Numbered from the stretch's first letter, positions 25,384 through 34,502 are shown. The stretch is DNA of 64,000 nucleotides from Streptomyces sp. NRRL B-1347 (GCF_000720325.1 NZ_JOJM01000001.1:62001-126000); one strand, 5' to 3'. The notes: generated from the sequence alone by a model not told the origin. A program made the numbers and translations.

Positions 25384-26127
25384 ATGGCCGTCGATCCGTT
25401 GATCGAGCTGCGTGACGTGAACAAGTACTACGGCGAGTTGCATGTCCTGCAGGACATCGACCTCACCGTCGGCAAGGGGGAGGTGGTCGTGGTCATCGGC
25501 CCGTCAGGGTCGGGCAAGTCAACGCTCTGCCGGACGATCAACCGGCTCGAGACCATCCAGTCGGGCACCATCCGCCTCGACGGGCAGCCACTGCCCGAGG
25601 AGGGCAAGGCCCTGGCGCGGCTCCGCGCCGAAGTCGGCATGGTGTTCCAGTCGTTCAACCTCTTCGCGCACAAGACCGTGCTGCAGAACGTCTCCCTGGC
25701 CCAGGTGAAGGTCAGGGGCCGCAAGCGGGACGAGGCGGACCAGCGCTCGCACGAGCTCCTGGAGCGGGTCGGGCTCGCCGCGCACGCGCAGAAGTACCCC
25801 GCGCAGCTCTCCGGCGGGCAGCAGCAGCGCGTGGCCATCGCCCGCGCGCTCGCCATGGACCCCAAGGTCATGCTCTTCGATGAGCCGACGTCGGCCCTCG
25901 ACCCGGAGATGATCAACGAGGTCCTGGAAGTCATGCAGTCGCTCGCCCGCGACGGCATGACGATGGTCGTCGTCACCCACGAGATGGGCTTCGCGCGCTC
26001 GGCCGCCAACCGCGTCGTGTTCATGGCGGACGGCCGGATCGTCGAGGACCGGGCCCCCGAGGACTTCTTCACCCACCCGGAGAGCGAGCGCGCCAAGGAC
26101 TTCCTCTCCAAGATCCTCAAGCACTGA
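25384..26127 (+). CDS. gluA: Glutamate ABC transporter ATP-binding protein GluA
   Basis: A 247-residue polar amino-acid importer ATPase: Walker [11 protein letters not shown]-loop [15 protein letters not shown], signature LSGGQQQR, Walker [16 protein letters not shown], and switch His in VVTHEMGFA. The [13 protein letters not shown] version is typical of actinobacterial GluA, and gene order A-B-C-D is that of Corynebacterium/Streptomyces glutamate uptake. It couples ATP hydrolysis to import on the inner face of the GluC/GluD permeases. The upstream 124 bp must contain the operon promoter, though no convincing hexamer pair was found. Confidence 0.93.
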   Translation: MAVDPLIELRDVNKYYGELHVLQDIDLTVGKGEVVVVIGPSGSGKSTLCRTINRLETIQSGTIRLDGQPLPEEGKALARLRAEVGMVFQSFNLFAHKTVLQNVSLAQVKVRGRKRDEADQRSHELLERVGLAAHAQKYPAQLSGGQQQRVAIARALAMDPKVMLFDEPTSALDPEMINEVLEVMQSLARDGMTMVVVTHEMGFARSAANRVVFMADGRIVEDRAPEDFFTHPESERAKDFLSKILKH

Positions 26128-26143
26128 CGGGGGGATGAGTCCC

Positions 26144-27058
26144 ATGCGTACGACACGTCTGCTCGGGCTGCTCGCGGCCCTGTCGCTCACCGCGCTCGCC
26201 ACCGCCGCCTGCGGCAAGGAGGGCAGCCCGCCGACCAAGGGCCCCGCCGCCGGAAAGCTGCCCGTCTACCGGGTCGCCCAGGGCTTCGAGCTGCCCGGGT
26301 CCGGCACCTGGCGCAAGGCCAAGAACCGCGGCCGCTTCGTCGTCGGCGCCAAGGAGGACCAGCCCTACCTCGGCGAGAAGGACCCCGCGACCGGCCGCTA
26401 CTCCGGCTTCGACATCGAGATCGCCAAGATGGTCTCGGCCTCGCTCGGCCTCGACCCGAAGCGCATCTCCTTCAAGACCATCGCGTCCGCCAACCGCGAG
26501 ACCGCCCTGCAGAACGGGCAGATCGACTACTACGTAGGCACCTACACCATCAACGACAACCGCAAGAAGCTCGTCGGCTTCGGCGGCCCCTATTACATGG
26601 CGGGCCAGGGCCTGCTCGTGCGCCACGACGAGGAGGACATCAAGGGCCCGAAGGACCTCGACGGCAAGCGCGTGTGCTCGGCCGCGGGCTCCACCCCGTA
26701 CCAGCGCATCCAGAAGGACTACCCCAAGGCCACGCTCGTCGCGTACGACACGTACTCGGTGTGCGTCGACAACCTGCTGACGTACCAGGTCGACGCGGTC
26801 ACCACCGACGACGCGATCCTCATCGGCTACGCGGCGAAGGTGCCCGACGAGCTGAAGGTGGTCGGCAAGCCCTTCTCCGAGGAGCCCTACGGCATCGGCG
26901 TCCCCCGGGGCGACAACACGCTGAGGTTCGCCATCGACGACGCCCTCGCCGCCCGCGAACGCGACGGCGACTGGAAGAAGGCCTACGACGCGACCCTCGG
27001 CCTGTCCGGGGTGCCCGCGCCGAAGCCGCCCGCCATCGACCGCTACCCGGCGAGCTGA
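26144..27058 (+). CDS. gluB: Glutamate-binding lipoprotein GluB
   Basis: A 304-residue lipoprotein; ATG at 26144 is preferred because the G-rich ribosome site abuts the alternative ATG at 26135. The signal ends in ATAAC with the lipidated Cys. The SBP_bac_3 domain begins RGRFVVGAKEDQPYLGEKDP and includes YSGFDIEIAKMVSASLGL, TIASANRETALQNGQIDYYV, GGPYYMAGQGLLV and VCSAAGSTPYQRI. These are the ligand-binding blocks of glutamate/aspartate-type binding proteins, anchored outside the membrane. Cysteines in VCSAAG and YSVCVDN could form a disulfide. Confidence 0.93.
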   Translation: MRTTRLLGLLAALSLTALATAACGKEGSPPTKGPAAGKLPVYRVAQGFELPGSGTWRKAKNRGRFVVGAKEDQPYLGEKDPATGRYSGFDIEIAKMVSASLGLDPKRISFKTIASANRETALQNGQIDYYVGTYTINDNRKKLVGFGGPYYMAGQGLLVRHDEEDIKGPKDLDGKRVCSAAGSTPYQRIQKDYPKATLVAYDTYSVCVDNLLTYQVDAVTTDDAILIGYAAKVPDELKVVGKPFSEEPYGIGVPRGDNTLRFAIDDALAARERDGDWKKAYDATLGLSGVPAPKPPAIDRYPAS

Positions 27059-27067
27059 GGAGGCGTC

Positions 27068-27712
27068 GTGGACGTACTGACGGACAACTTCTCCACCTAC
27101 GGCGAGGGCTTCCTCGGCACCGTCGAACTCACCGTGTACGCCTCCGTCCTGGCGCTCGTGCTCGGCTTCGTCATGGCCTCCTTCCGGGTGGCGCCCGTCG
27201 GGTCCTTCCGGGTGTTCGGCGCGGTGTGGGTGGCGGTCCTGCGCAACACCCCGCTGACGCTGCTGTTCTTCGCCGTCCTGCTCGGCCTGCCGCGCTTCGG
27301 ACTCGTGCTGCCCTTCAAGGTGTTCGCCGTTCTCGCGCTCGGCTGCTACACCTCCGCCTTCATCTGCGAGGCGCTGCGCTCCGGCATCAACACCGTGCCG
27401 AGAGGGCAGGGCGAGGCGGCCCGCAGTCTCGGCATGACGTTCGGTCAGACCCTGTCCGTGGTGGTGCTGCCGCAGGCCTTCCGCTCCGTGATCCCGCCCG
27501 TGGGCTCCACGCTCATCGCGCTCGCCAAGAACTCGGCGATCGCCGGCGCCTTCAGCGTCACCGAACTCCTCGGCACCTACAAGACGCTCAGCGAGCTCGG
27601 CTACAACATCGTCTGGACCTTCCTCTGGATCGCCCTTGGCTACCTGATCATCACCCTCGCCATCAGCGCCGTCTTCAACATCCTCGAAAAGCGCTGGGGA
27701 GTCGCCCGATGA
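27068..27712 (+). CDS. gluC: Glutamate ABC transporter permease GluC
   Basis: A 214-residue permease of the His/Glu/Gln/Arg/opine (HEQRO) family, starting GTG after GGAGG. Helices include LTVYASVLALVLGFVMA and VLRNTPLTLLFFAVLLGL, and the ATPase-contact EAA loop is INTVPRGQGEAARSLGMTFG. It lies ten bases after gluB and overlaps gluD by ATGA. It forms a heteromeric channel with GluD. Confidence 0.92.
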   Translation: MDVLTDNFSTYGEGFLGTVELTVYASVLALVLGFVMASFRVAPVGSFRVFGAVWVAVLRNTPLTLLFFAVLLGLPRFGLVLPFKVFAVLALGCYTSAFICEALRSGINTVPRGQGEAARSLGMTFGQTLSVVVLPQAFRSVIPPVGSTLIALAKNSAIAGAFSVTELLGTYKTLSELGYNIVWTFLWIALGYLIITLAISAVFNILEKRWGVAR

Positions 27713-28599
27713 CCACCACCGCCGCCGAAGCCACCGCCCTCTACGACATCCCGGGCCCCAAGACCCGCAGGAGACACCTGCTGTACGGCGTCCTGTCGAC
27801 CGCCGTCATCGTGGGGCTCGTCGCCTGGATCCTGTACCTGCTGTTCGACACCGACCAGTTCACGCGCACCAAGTGGGCGCCGTTCGAGTACAAGGGCATC
27901 CAGGAGCTGCTCCTGCGGGGCCTCGGCAACACGCTCAAGGCCTTCGCCATCGCCGCCGTGCTCTCCCTTGCGCTCGGCGCGCTCCTCGCCACCGGGCGCC
28001 TCTCCGAGCACCGCGTGGTGCGCTGGCTGGCCACGCTGGTCGTGGAGTTCTTCCGGGCCATGCCCGTACTCGTGATGATCTTCTTCGTCTTCGTGGCGCT
28101 GAAGGTCCAGCCGCTTCCGGCGCTCGTCGCCGGGCTCACGCTCTACAACGGCTCCGTGCTCGCCGAGGTGTTCCGCTCCGGCGTCAACTCCGTCGAGCGC
28201 GGACAGAGGGAGGCCGCCTACGCGCTGGGGATGAGAAAGACTCAGGTCATGTCGTACGTCCTGGTGCCACAGGCCGTGCGGGCCATGCTGCCCGCCATCA
28301 TCAGCCAGTTGGTCGTGGCCCTGAAGGACACCTCGCTCGGCTATCTGATCACCTATGAGGAGTTCCTGCACGCCGGGAAACTGATCGCGTCGAACCTCGA
28401 CTACGATTTGCCTTTCATCCCCGTGGTCATGGTGATCTCACCGATCTACATCGGGATGTGCATGCTGCTGTCGTGGTTCGCCTACTGGGTGTCCAAGCGC
28501 CAGCGGCGCAGTCCCAAGACAGAGGCCGTGGACGTCGCCCCGGCTGAACCAGGGACGCTGCTGCCGGGAGGGGGTCCCCCCAGGGCCCCCGCCCCCTAG
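27709..28599 (+). CDS. gluD: Glutamate ABC transporter permease GluD
   Basis: A 296-residue HEQRO-type permease with an N-terminal extension and a helix (HLLYGVLSTAVIVGLVAWIL) before the core. Core text: VEFFRAMPVLVMIFFVFVAL, then EAA loop VNSVERGQREAAYALGMRKT. The last 20-odd residues (after SKRQRRSPKTEAVDVAP) are Gly/Pro-rich and encoded by GC-rich low-complexity DNA that runs into the palindrome CCCCCTAGGGGG containing the TAG stop, so the tail may not be functional. It closes the glu operon; the palindrome (28592-28603) may aid termination. Confidence 0.92.
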   Translation: MTTTAAEATALYDIPGPKTRRRHLLYGVLSTAVIVGLVAWILYLLFDTDQFTRTKWAPFEYKGIQELLLRGLGNTLKAFAIAAVLSLALGALLATGRLSEHRVVRWLATLVVEFFRAMPVLVMIFFVFVALKVQPLPALVAGLTLYNGSVLAEVFRSGVNSVERGQREAAYALGMRKTQVMSYVLVPQAVRAMLPAIISQLVVALKDTSLGYLITYEEFLHAGKLIASNLDYDLPFIPVVMVISPIYIGMCMLLSWFAYWVSKRQRRSPKTEAVDVAPAEPGTLLPGGGPPRAPAP

Positions 28600-28648
28600 G
28601 GGGGGAGCAGTAGCTGGAGGGCCAGGCCCGCCCGGCAGCAGCCGGAGA

Positions 28649-30235
28649 TCACTGCTCGCGCAGGGGGATCGACACGTACGACGGGTCGGTCCCGGGCGAG
28701 GAGAAGGTCAGCTGCGCGCCGGTCGGGTTGTGCTCGATGTAGAGCGGGTCGACCGTGTCGACCACCAGGGCGAGCCGGTGCCCCGCCGGGACGTCGTAGG
28801 CCGTGGAGAACAGCTCCAGGTCGACGCCGAACGGCTTGCCGGGGGTCTTGCCGTGGAAGGTGTACGGCGCGTTGCTGACCAGCTTGCCGAGGCCGAGCGG
28901 GCCCACGTCGTAGAGGTACGCGACGAGGGTGCCGCTCTCCTTGGTGCTGGTGAGCGTGGTGTGCAGCTTCGCGGTGCCGCGCACGCGCTGGGGCCGCTCG
29001 GACCGCTCCGACTGCCAGACGGCCGCGTACCGGCGCGGCAGCAGCGGCAGCGACGCCATCGGCGGCAGCTTCAGGAACTGGTCGAGGGCGTTGGAGAGCA
29101 GCACGGTGCCGCCGTTGGCGCCCGAGTCGACGCCCGTGCGGATGGTGGTGGTGCCCGCGAGGTCCAGCTTGCGCTGGGTGGCCCCGACCGACTTCCAGTC
29201 GGGGTAGCCCTCGTAACCGCCCGTGGAGCGCGACTTCAGCTGGACGGGCTGCTCCTGGTCGACGCCGTTCTTCTCACCCTTCAGATAGCGGTCGAACCAC
29301 CGCTGGGTGCTCTTCCAGGTGTCGTTGGGCAGGCCGAAGAGGCCCGTCGCCTCGGCCGTCGCGTGGTCGCCGGGGCGGAACTCCAGGCGCTTGGGGCCCT
29401 TGAGCTTCTCGTAGAACGCGGCGTACTCGTTGGGCGGGAAGATGGTGTCGCCCCAGGCGTTGCCGAGCATGACGGCGGCGCCGTTGCCGTTGATGCGGTC
29501 CACGTACGTCTCGGGGGAGCGCTCGGCGCCCCACGCGATCATCTCGTCCTCCTGGTCGAGGTTCGAGCCGAGGAAGTCCTTCAGGATCCCCTTCAGCTCG
29601 GCGCTGGGGCGGCCGGTGAGGTAGCCCGCGCCACCGAGCAGGGCGGCCGCCTGGACGTGCTGGGTGCGGCCGCTGTAGATGGACTCGACGAGGTCGCTCC
29701 AGCCGCTGAGCGCCGCGACCGCCTTGACCCGCTTGTCGTGCCCGGCGGCCAGCAGGCTGATGCCCGCCCCGTAGCTGACGCCCGCCATGCCGACCTTGTC
29801 CGGGTCGGCGGGGGTGTTCGCCAGCGTCCAGTCGATGACGCGGGAGGCGTCCGCGACGTCCTCGGGACCGCCGACCTCGATCTCGCCGCCGGACTGCCAG
29901 AAGCCGCGCGAGTTGTAGCTCACCACCACGTAGCCGGCGTCGGCGAGCTTCTTGGCCTGCGCGATGTATTCGATCTGCGGCATGGCCCAGCTGGTGGGCA
30001 GCACGACGACGGGGTACGGGCGGTCCGCCGACGCGCCCGCGGGCGTGACGACGTTGGCCTTGAGGACCGTGCCGCCGTCCCCGGGGATGTCGACGAAGCG
30101 GACGCCCGGCGCGGCGGCCCCGGACGGGGGCGCGGCCTGCGCGGCGGGGGCGAGGCCGAAGGCGGCACCGGCGACCAGGACGGTGGAGACGGCCCCTGCG
30201 GTCAGCGACCGCAGGGACGGGTGGGGGTCTCGCAC
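28649..30235 (-). CDS. Secreted alpha/beta-hydrolase, S15/CocE peptidase-like
   Basis: A 528-residue exported protein. The Sec signal (LTAGAVSTVLVAGAAFGLAP, cleavage near AQA-AP) precedes an X-prolyl dipeptidyl-peptidase/CocE-type hydrolase: VVSYNSRGFWQSGG (oxyanion/Tyr region), nucleophile elbow GMAGVSYGAGISLL, Asp in NAWGDTIFP, and His in FRPGDHATAE. The C-terminal beta-sandwich (RVRGTAKLHTTLTS, GTLVAYLYDVGPLG) is the X-Pro_dipep C domain. It probably hydrolyses ester or proline-peptide bonds outside the cell. GTG start with GAGGAG upstream. Its upstream region carries three GTnAC-type direct repeats (30266-30330), suggesting response-regulator control. Confidence 0.88.
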   Translation of the reverse strand: MRDPHPSLRSLTAGAVSTVLVAGAAFGLAPAAQAAPPSGAAAPGVRFVDIPGDGGTVLKANVVTPAGASADRPYPVVVLPTSWAMPQIEYIAQAKKLADAGYVVVSYNSRGFWQSGGEIEVGGPEDVADASRVIDWTLANTPADPDKVGMAGVSYGAGISLLAAGHDKRVKAVAALSGWSDLVESIYSGRTQHVQAAALLGGAGYLTGRPSAELKGILKDFLGSNLDQEDEMIAWGAERSPETYVDRINGNGAAVMLGNAWGDTIFPPNEYAAFYEKLKGPKRLEFRPGDHATAEATGLFGLPNDTWKSTQRWFDRYLKGEKNGVDQEQPVQLKSRSTGGYEGYPDWKSVGATQRKLDLAGTTTIRTGVDSGANGGTVLLSNALDQFLKLPPMASLPLLPRRYAAVWQSERSERPQRVRGTAKLHTTLTSTKESGTLVAYLYDVGPLGLGKLVSNAPYTFHGKTPGKPFGVDLELFSTAYDVPAGHRLALVVDTVDPLYIEHNPTGAQLTFSSPGTDPSYVSIPLREQ

Positions 30236-30265
30236 GGGTCACTCCTCACTTGTTGAAAGTGCAAA

Positions 30266-30330
30266 GTGACCGCACGGTAACCGCGGTTGTTTACCGGTGG
30301 TAACCCGTCGGTAAGTTACGCCCCGGTAAC
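30266..30330. promoter_or_regulatory. Cluster of GTnAC-n6-GTnAC direct repeats (MtrA/AfsQ1/GlnR-type boxes)
   Basis: Three boxes are seen: GTGAC-n6-GTAAC (30266-30281), GTAAC-n6-GTAAG (30300-30315) and GTTAC-n6-GTAAC (30315-30330), each with an 11-base half-site period. This spacing matches sites described for OmpR-family regulators of Streptomyces such as AfsQ1, MtrA and GlnR. They lie 30-95 bases upstream of the minus-strand S15 hydrolase start. Which regulator binds is not determinable here. Confidence 0.55.
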
Positions 30331-30352
30331 GATTGTTGACGCGGTCGTCAGC

Positions 30353-31558
30353 TCAAGAGGTCTGCTTCAGCGCGCTCTTGGCCTGCCAGTCCGCCCACGA
30401 CACGTTCCACGCGCCGAAGCCGTTGCCGGGGTCCGGCGTGCCCTTGGAGCCGTTGCCCGAGACCTCGAACGGGTCGCCGATCTGGACCTGGCCGTACAGC
30501 CACGCGGCGTTGCCAGTGCTCATGCCGACGCAGCCGGAGCTGTGGTTGGTGTTGCCGAAGTACGCCGCGTTCCAGGGGGCCGCGTGGGCGTACATGCCCG
30601 ACCAGGTCAGACGCATCGAGTAGTCGACCATCTTGTTGTAGCTGTTGCCGAGGCCGACGGTCTCGGAGCGCATGTTGATCGTGCCCTCCTTGGCCATCAG
30701 GACCGACGTGCCGCCCCAGGATGCCTTCTCGCCACCGGGCGTGCCCGCGGACATCGGTACGGACTTGACCGTCTTGCCGTCGCGCGTCAATGTCGCGGTC
30801 TTGTTGTCAAGATTGACCTTGACGACCTGGTTCTTGCCGACGGTCATCGCGGTGTCGTAGTCGCGCACGAACCAGCCGCCGTCGGTGCCGGAGTCCACCC
30901 CGTTGAGCTGGGCGTCGAGGGACACCTCGGTGCCCGACTTCCAGTAGTCCTTGGGGCGCCAGTCGACGCGGTCCTTGCCGTCGTAGTTCTTGATCCAGCC
31001 CCAGGAGCCGACGGTGTCGTCGGACGTCTTCACTTTGAGGTGCTTCTCGACCTCCGCCTTGTTCTTGACGGGGTGGTCGAAGACGATCGAGAGGGGCTGG
31101 GCCACGCCGACGGTCTTGATGTTCCGGCCCGGGGTGATGGTGACCTTGTTGACCTTCTCGGGCGCGGCGGTGGTGAACGCCTTGCCGGTCTTGCCGCCCT
31201 CCTGTGTGGTGGCGTTCACGGTGTAGCGGGTGCCGGGCGCGGCCACGCGTGCCGAGGTCCAGGCGCGGCCGTCGGCGGAGACCTTGCCCGGCAGCTTGGT
31301 GCCCTCGGCGTCGGCGACCGTGACGTCCTTCAGCTTGGCGTCCCCCGTGGCCAGCTTCACAGTGACCGGGACGCCTGCCTTGGCCTGCTTGCCGGTGAGG
31401 TTCACCGAGATCTTCGGCTTCTCGGCCTCGGCGTCGTCGCCCGAGCCGCCGCCGGAGCAGGCGGTCAGGGCGGCCGCCAGGGCCGCGGCGCCCGCGACGG
31501 CCGCGTACCGGGGGCGTATGGAGCGGCGGCTGGAGCTCAGGGACCTGCGGGACCTCAA
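30353..31558 (-). CDS. L,D-transpeptidase lipoprotein (YkuD domain)
   Basis: A 401-residue cell-wall enzyme from a TTG start with a strong GGAGG nine bases before it. The signal ends in lipobox ALTAC. Two Ig-like domains (residues about 45-250: ISVNLTGKQAKAGVPVTVKL, VNKVTITPGRNIKTVGVAQ) precede the YkuD catalytic domain, with His in MYAHAAPWN and the catalytic motif HSSGCVGMS (Cys about residue 340). It forms 3-3 cross-links in peptidoglycan and is inhibited by carbapenems in known homologues. Transcription probably starts from a TATAAC -10 at 31669-31664. Confidence 0.95.
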   Translation of the reverse strand: MRSRRSLSSSRRSIRPRYAAVAGAAALAAALTACSGGGSGDDAEAEKPKISVNLTGKQAKAGVPVTVKLATGDAKLKDVTVADAEGTKLPGKVSADGRAWTSARVAAPGTRYTVNATTQEGGKTGKAFTTAAPEKVNKVTITPGRNIKTVGVAQPLSIVFDHPVKNKAEVEKHLKVKTSDDTVGSWGWIKNYDGKDRVDWRPKDYWKSGTEVSLDAQLNGVDSGTDGGWFVRDYDTAMTVGKNQVVKVNLDNKTATLTRDGKTVKSVPMSAGTPGGEKASWGGTSVLMAKEGTINMRSETVGLGNSYNKMVDYSMRLTWSGMYAHAAPWNAAYFGNTNHSSGCVGMSTGNAAWLYGQVQIGDPFEVSGNGSKGTPDPGNGFGAWNVSWADWQAKSALKQTS

Positions 31559-31633
31559 GGAAACGTACCTCCGTGCGGATGTTCATGCCTGCCCGGAGTG
31601 AGAGGGCGGAGGGTTCCTCGTGGTTGCCTGTTG

Positions 31634-31669
31634 TCCGGAAAATCCGGACTGCGTCATGGAAGCGTTATA
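31634..31669 (-). promoter_or_regulatory. Candidate promoter and palindrome upstream of the L,D-transpeptidase gene
   Basis: On the minus strand TATAAC (31669-31664) is a good -10 element about 105 bases before the TTG start. Just downstream, in the presumed 5' UTR, is TCCGGA-TTT-TCCGGA read on the minus strand (31648-31634), a perfect six-base-pair stem. The -35 is unclear. Confidence 0.4.
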
Positions 31670-31696
31670 GGGGTCTTGCGTTCCGTGAACGTTTGC

Positions 31697-32443
31697 TCAC
31701 TTGGCGCGATGGGAGTTGCGTGCGGACGGTGCGGGGAGCGGCTCCTGGGCGGCGCGGGTCACGTCCCCGACCAGCTCGACCACGTCCGGACCGTACGCCT
31801 GCGAGTTCACGACCTTCAGGAGCAGCACGAACGAGCCGCCCTGCTTGCGGGCGAGCCGCTCGTGGTGGCGGGCCAGATAGCGGGTGGCCGCCTGGTTGGT
31901 GATGGCGCGCTGGCCGCAGAAGAGGAACACGGGCCGCGCGTCCTGCCCGGCGGTGAGCCGCGCGAGCAGCACGTACTCCGCCGTGCCCGCCTCCATCCGG
32001 TAGCGCTCGGCGCCGATCTGGAAGGCGCCGCGGTCCGGGCCCGGCTCCGGGTCGGCGTTCACGCGCACGCCGGGCAGCAGTGAGTGCATGTGCGCGGCCA
32101 TCCGGCGGTGGAACGCGGGATTGCCGAGGCAGAACTCGGTGCGCTCGCCGAAGCCCTGCTGAGCGGCGTCGTGGGCGACGATCTGGGTGTGCGCGCCGCA
32201 CTCCTTGACGAGGGCCGCGAGTTCGAGCAGTGAGAGCACGTCGTGCCGGGTCACGGTCAGCTCCGGGCCGCCCGCCTCGTGGTTCACGACGAACAGCGAA
32301 TCGGAGTGCTCGGGCAGCCCGAAGAACGCCCGCTTGCGCCGCAGCCGGCGCCGCGACAGGCAGCCGCGGACGTACAGGGCCAGGGCGGCGCTGACGACGG
32401 CCGCGCCGGGGCCGAGGACGAGAAGGCGCACGTCTTCAGTCAT
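31697..32443 (-). CDS. N-terminally anchored membrane protein, unknown function
   Basis: A 248-residue protein with one N-terminal hydrophobic helix (LLVLGPGAAVVSAALALYV), a strongly basic stop-transfer segment (CLSRRRLRRKRAFFGLPEH) and a cytoplasmic domain. The domain contains DSLFVVNHEAGGPELTVTRH, ERTEFCLGNPAFHRRMAAHM, GERYRM-like and FLFCGQRAITNQAATRYLA text. I recognise it only as a conserved Streptomyces hypothetical protein; no catalytic motif is apparent. It is divergent from the GGT gene and 139 bp upstream of the L,D-transpeptidase gene on the same strand. Confidence 0.75.
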   Translation of the reverse strand: MTEDVRLLVLGPGAAVVSAALALYVRGCLSRRRLRRKRAFFGLPEHSDSLFVVNHEAGGPELTVTRHDVLSLLELAALVKECGAHTQIVAHDAAQQGFGERTEFCLGNPAFHRRMAAHMHSLLPGVRVNADPEPGPDRGAFQIGAERYRMEAGTAEYVLLARLTAGQDARPVFLFCGQRAITNQAATRYLARHHERLARKQGGSFVLLLKVVNSQAYGPDVVELVGDVTRAAQEPLPAPSARNSHRAK

Positions 32444-32547
32444 GGGCGCGCATGCTAGCGGCCATTCGCGGCCACCTCGGCAGGCGCCGTGGCCCGCGAA
32501 GGGGCGCGAAGTTACGCTGCGCGGAAGGTCGTTGACTGGAGGTGCTC

Positions 32548-34434
32548 ATGCGGCGTGAAGTGGTACGTAATCTGACGCTATTGGCGGTCGGTGGGGTATT
32601 GGTGACGGTCGGTGCGGCCGCGCCCCCTTCGCCTTCGCGCACAGCGGAACCGGGCACGACGGCCGAAGCGGCCACCCGTGCCCAAGCGGGCACAAGACCG
32701 GATTCGGCCAGTACGGCCGGTGCGTCCCGGACTCCGCCGAAGGTGCCCGAGGCCATCGGATACGGCGGGGCCGTCGCGAGCGTCGACGCGGACGCGTCCG
32801 CCGCGGGCATCGAGGTCCTGAAGAAGGGCGGCAACGCCGTGGACGCGGCGGTCGCCACGGCCGCCGCGCTCGGCGTCACCGAGCCGTACTCGGCGGGCGT
32901 GGGCGGCGGCGGGTACTTCGTGTACTACGACGCGAAGACCCGGAAGGTGCACACCCTCGACGGGCGCGAGACGGCGCCGCGCACCGCGGACTCCGGCCTC
33001 TTCCTGGAGGACGGCAAGCCCCTGGCGTTCGCGGACGCCCAGACCAGCGGCCTCGGCGTGGGCACGCCGGGGACGCCCGCCACCTGGCGGACGGCGCTCG
33101 ACAACTGGGGCAGCGAAGGGCTCGGCACGCTCCTGCGGCCCGCCGAGCGCCTTGCCCGCGAGGGCTTCACGGTCGACCGGACGTTCCGCTCGCAGACCGA
33201 GGCCAACCAGGAGCGCTTCAAGGACTTCCCGGACACGGCGGAGCTGTTCCTGCCGGGCGGGAAGCTGCCGGTCGTCGGCTCCACGTTCAAGAACCCCGAC
33301 CTCGCGCGCACCTACGCCGAACTGCGGCGCAAGGGGATCGACGCGCTGTACCGGGGCGACATCGGCAAGGACTTCGTCCAGACGGTCAACAAGCCGCCGG
33401 TGGACCCGGACTCGGACCGCAACGCGCGTCCCGGCGACCTGTCGATGAAGGACCTGCGGGCCTACGAGGTGAAGGAGCAGGCGCCGTCGAAGACCACGTA
33501 CCGCGGCCTCGGGGTCTACTCGATGGCCCCGTCGTCGTCCGGCGGCACGACCGTCGGCGAGGCGCTCAACATCCTGGAGCGCGGTGACCTCTCGCGCGTC
33601 GGCAAGGCGCGCTATCTGCACCGCTTCATCGAGGCGAGCCGGGTGGCGTTCGCCGACCGGGGGCGCTGGGTCGGCGACCCCGCGTTCGAGGACGTGCCCA
33701 CCAAGCAGCTGCTCTCGCAGCGGTTCGCGAACGCGCGCGCCTGCCTGATCAAGGACGACGCGGTGCTCAAGAGCCCCGTCGCGCCCGGCGACCCGCGCCA
33801 CCCCGAGTCCTGCGCCAGCGCGGGCAAGGCGGCCCCGACGCCGTACGAGGGCGAGAACACCACGCATCTGACGGCGGCCGACAAGTGGGGCAACGTCGTC
33901 GCCTACACCCTCACCATCGAGTCCACCGGCGGCAGCGGCATCACGGTGCCGGGCCGCGGCTTCCTGCTGAACAACGAGCTGACCGACTTCTCCTTCGCGC
34001 CCGCCAGGCCCGGCGTGCACGACCCGAACCTGCCGGGTCCCGGCAAGCGGCCGCGCTCGTCGATCGCGCCGACCATCGTGCTCGACGAGGACCGCGAGCC
34101 GGTCGTCGCGCTCGGCTCGCCCGGCGGCGCGACCATCGTGACGACGGTCCTGCAGACCCTGACCGGCTTCCTCGACCGGGACCTGGAACTGGTCGACGCG
34201 ATCGCGGCGCCGCGCGCGAGCCAGCGCAACGCCGCGCAGACCGAGCTGGAGCCCGGCCTGTGGGACAGCCCGCTGCGCCGCGACCTGGAGGCGCTCGGCC
34301 ACTCCTTCAAGCAGAACCCCGAGATCGGGGCGGCGACCGGCGTCCAGCGGCTGCCCGGCGGCAAGTGGCTCGCCGCGGCGGAGCCGGAGCGCCGGGGCGG
34401 CGGCTCCGCGATGGTGGTGCGCCCCAGGCCGTAA
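32548..34434 (+). CDS. ggt: Gamma-glutamyltransferase, secreted
   Basis: A 628-residue proenzyme. The ATG at 32548 is five bases after GGAGG. An N-terminal hydrophobic signal (VVRNLTLLAVGGVLVTVGA) is followed by an Ala/Thr-rich linker and the Ntn-hydrolase: ASVDADASAAGIEVLKKGGN, DGRETAPRTA (substrate carboxylate), and the autocleavage site ENTTHLTAADKWGN in which Thr438 is the expected nucleophile and new N-terminus. The C-terminal subunit has PGRGFLLNNELTDF, PRSSIAPTIV and ALGSPGGATIVTTV. It transfers or hydrolyses gamma-glutamyl groups (glutathione, glutamine) outside the membrane. A strong palindromic hairpin follows. Confidence 0.94.
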   Translation: MRREVVRNLTLLAVGGVLVTVGAAAPPSPSRTAEPGTTAEAATRAQAGTRPDSASTAGASRTPPKVPEAIGYGGAVASVDADASAAGIEVLKKGGNAVDAAVATAAALGVTEPYSAGVGGGGYFVYYDAKTRKVHTLDGRETAPRTADSGLFLEDGKPLAFADAQTSGLGVGTPGTPATWRTALDNWGSEGLGTLLRPAERLAREGFTVDRTFRSQTEANQERFKDFPDTAELFLPGGKLPVVGSTFKNPDLARTYAELRRKGIDALYRGDIGKDFVQTVNKPPVDPDSDRNARPGDLSMKDLRAYEVKEQAPSKTTYRGLGVYSMAPSSSGGTTVGEALNILERGDLSRVGKARYLHRFIEASRVAFADRGRWVGDPAFEDVPTKQLLSQRFANARACLIKDDAVLKSPVAPGDPRHPESCASAGKAAPTPYEGENTTHLTAADKWGNVVAYTLTIESTGGSGITVPGRGFLLNNELTDFSFAPARPGVHDPNLPGPGKRPRSSIAPTIVLDEDREPVVALGSPGGATIVTTVLQTLTGFLDRDLELVDAIAAPRASQRNAAQTELEPGLWDSPLRRDLEALGHSFKQNPEIGAATGVQRLPGGKWLAAAEPERRGGGSAMVVRPRP

Positions 34435-34460
34435 GGCCCGCGCGCCCGCCGTGGGCACAG

Positions 34461-34502
34461 ACCGGGGCCCGTGCCGCTCGCCCGAGCGGCACGGGCCCCG
34501 GT
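34461..34502. terminator. Very strong bidirectional hairpin
   Basis: Perfect 20-bp arms (34461-34480 and 34483-34502) around a two-base CC loop, containing GGGGCCCGTGCCGCTCG on the left arm. It lies between the convergent ggt and map genes and should stop transcription from both sides. It is one of the longest uninterrupted palindromes noticed in the window. Confidence 0.8.
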
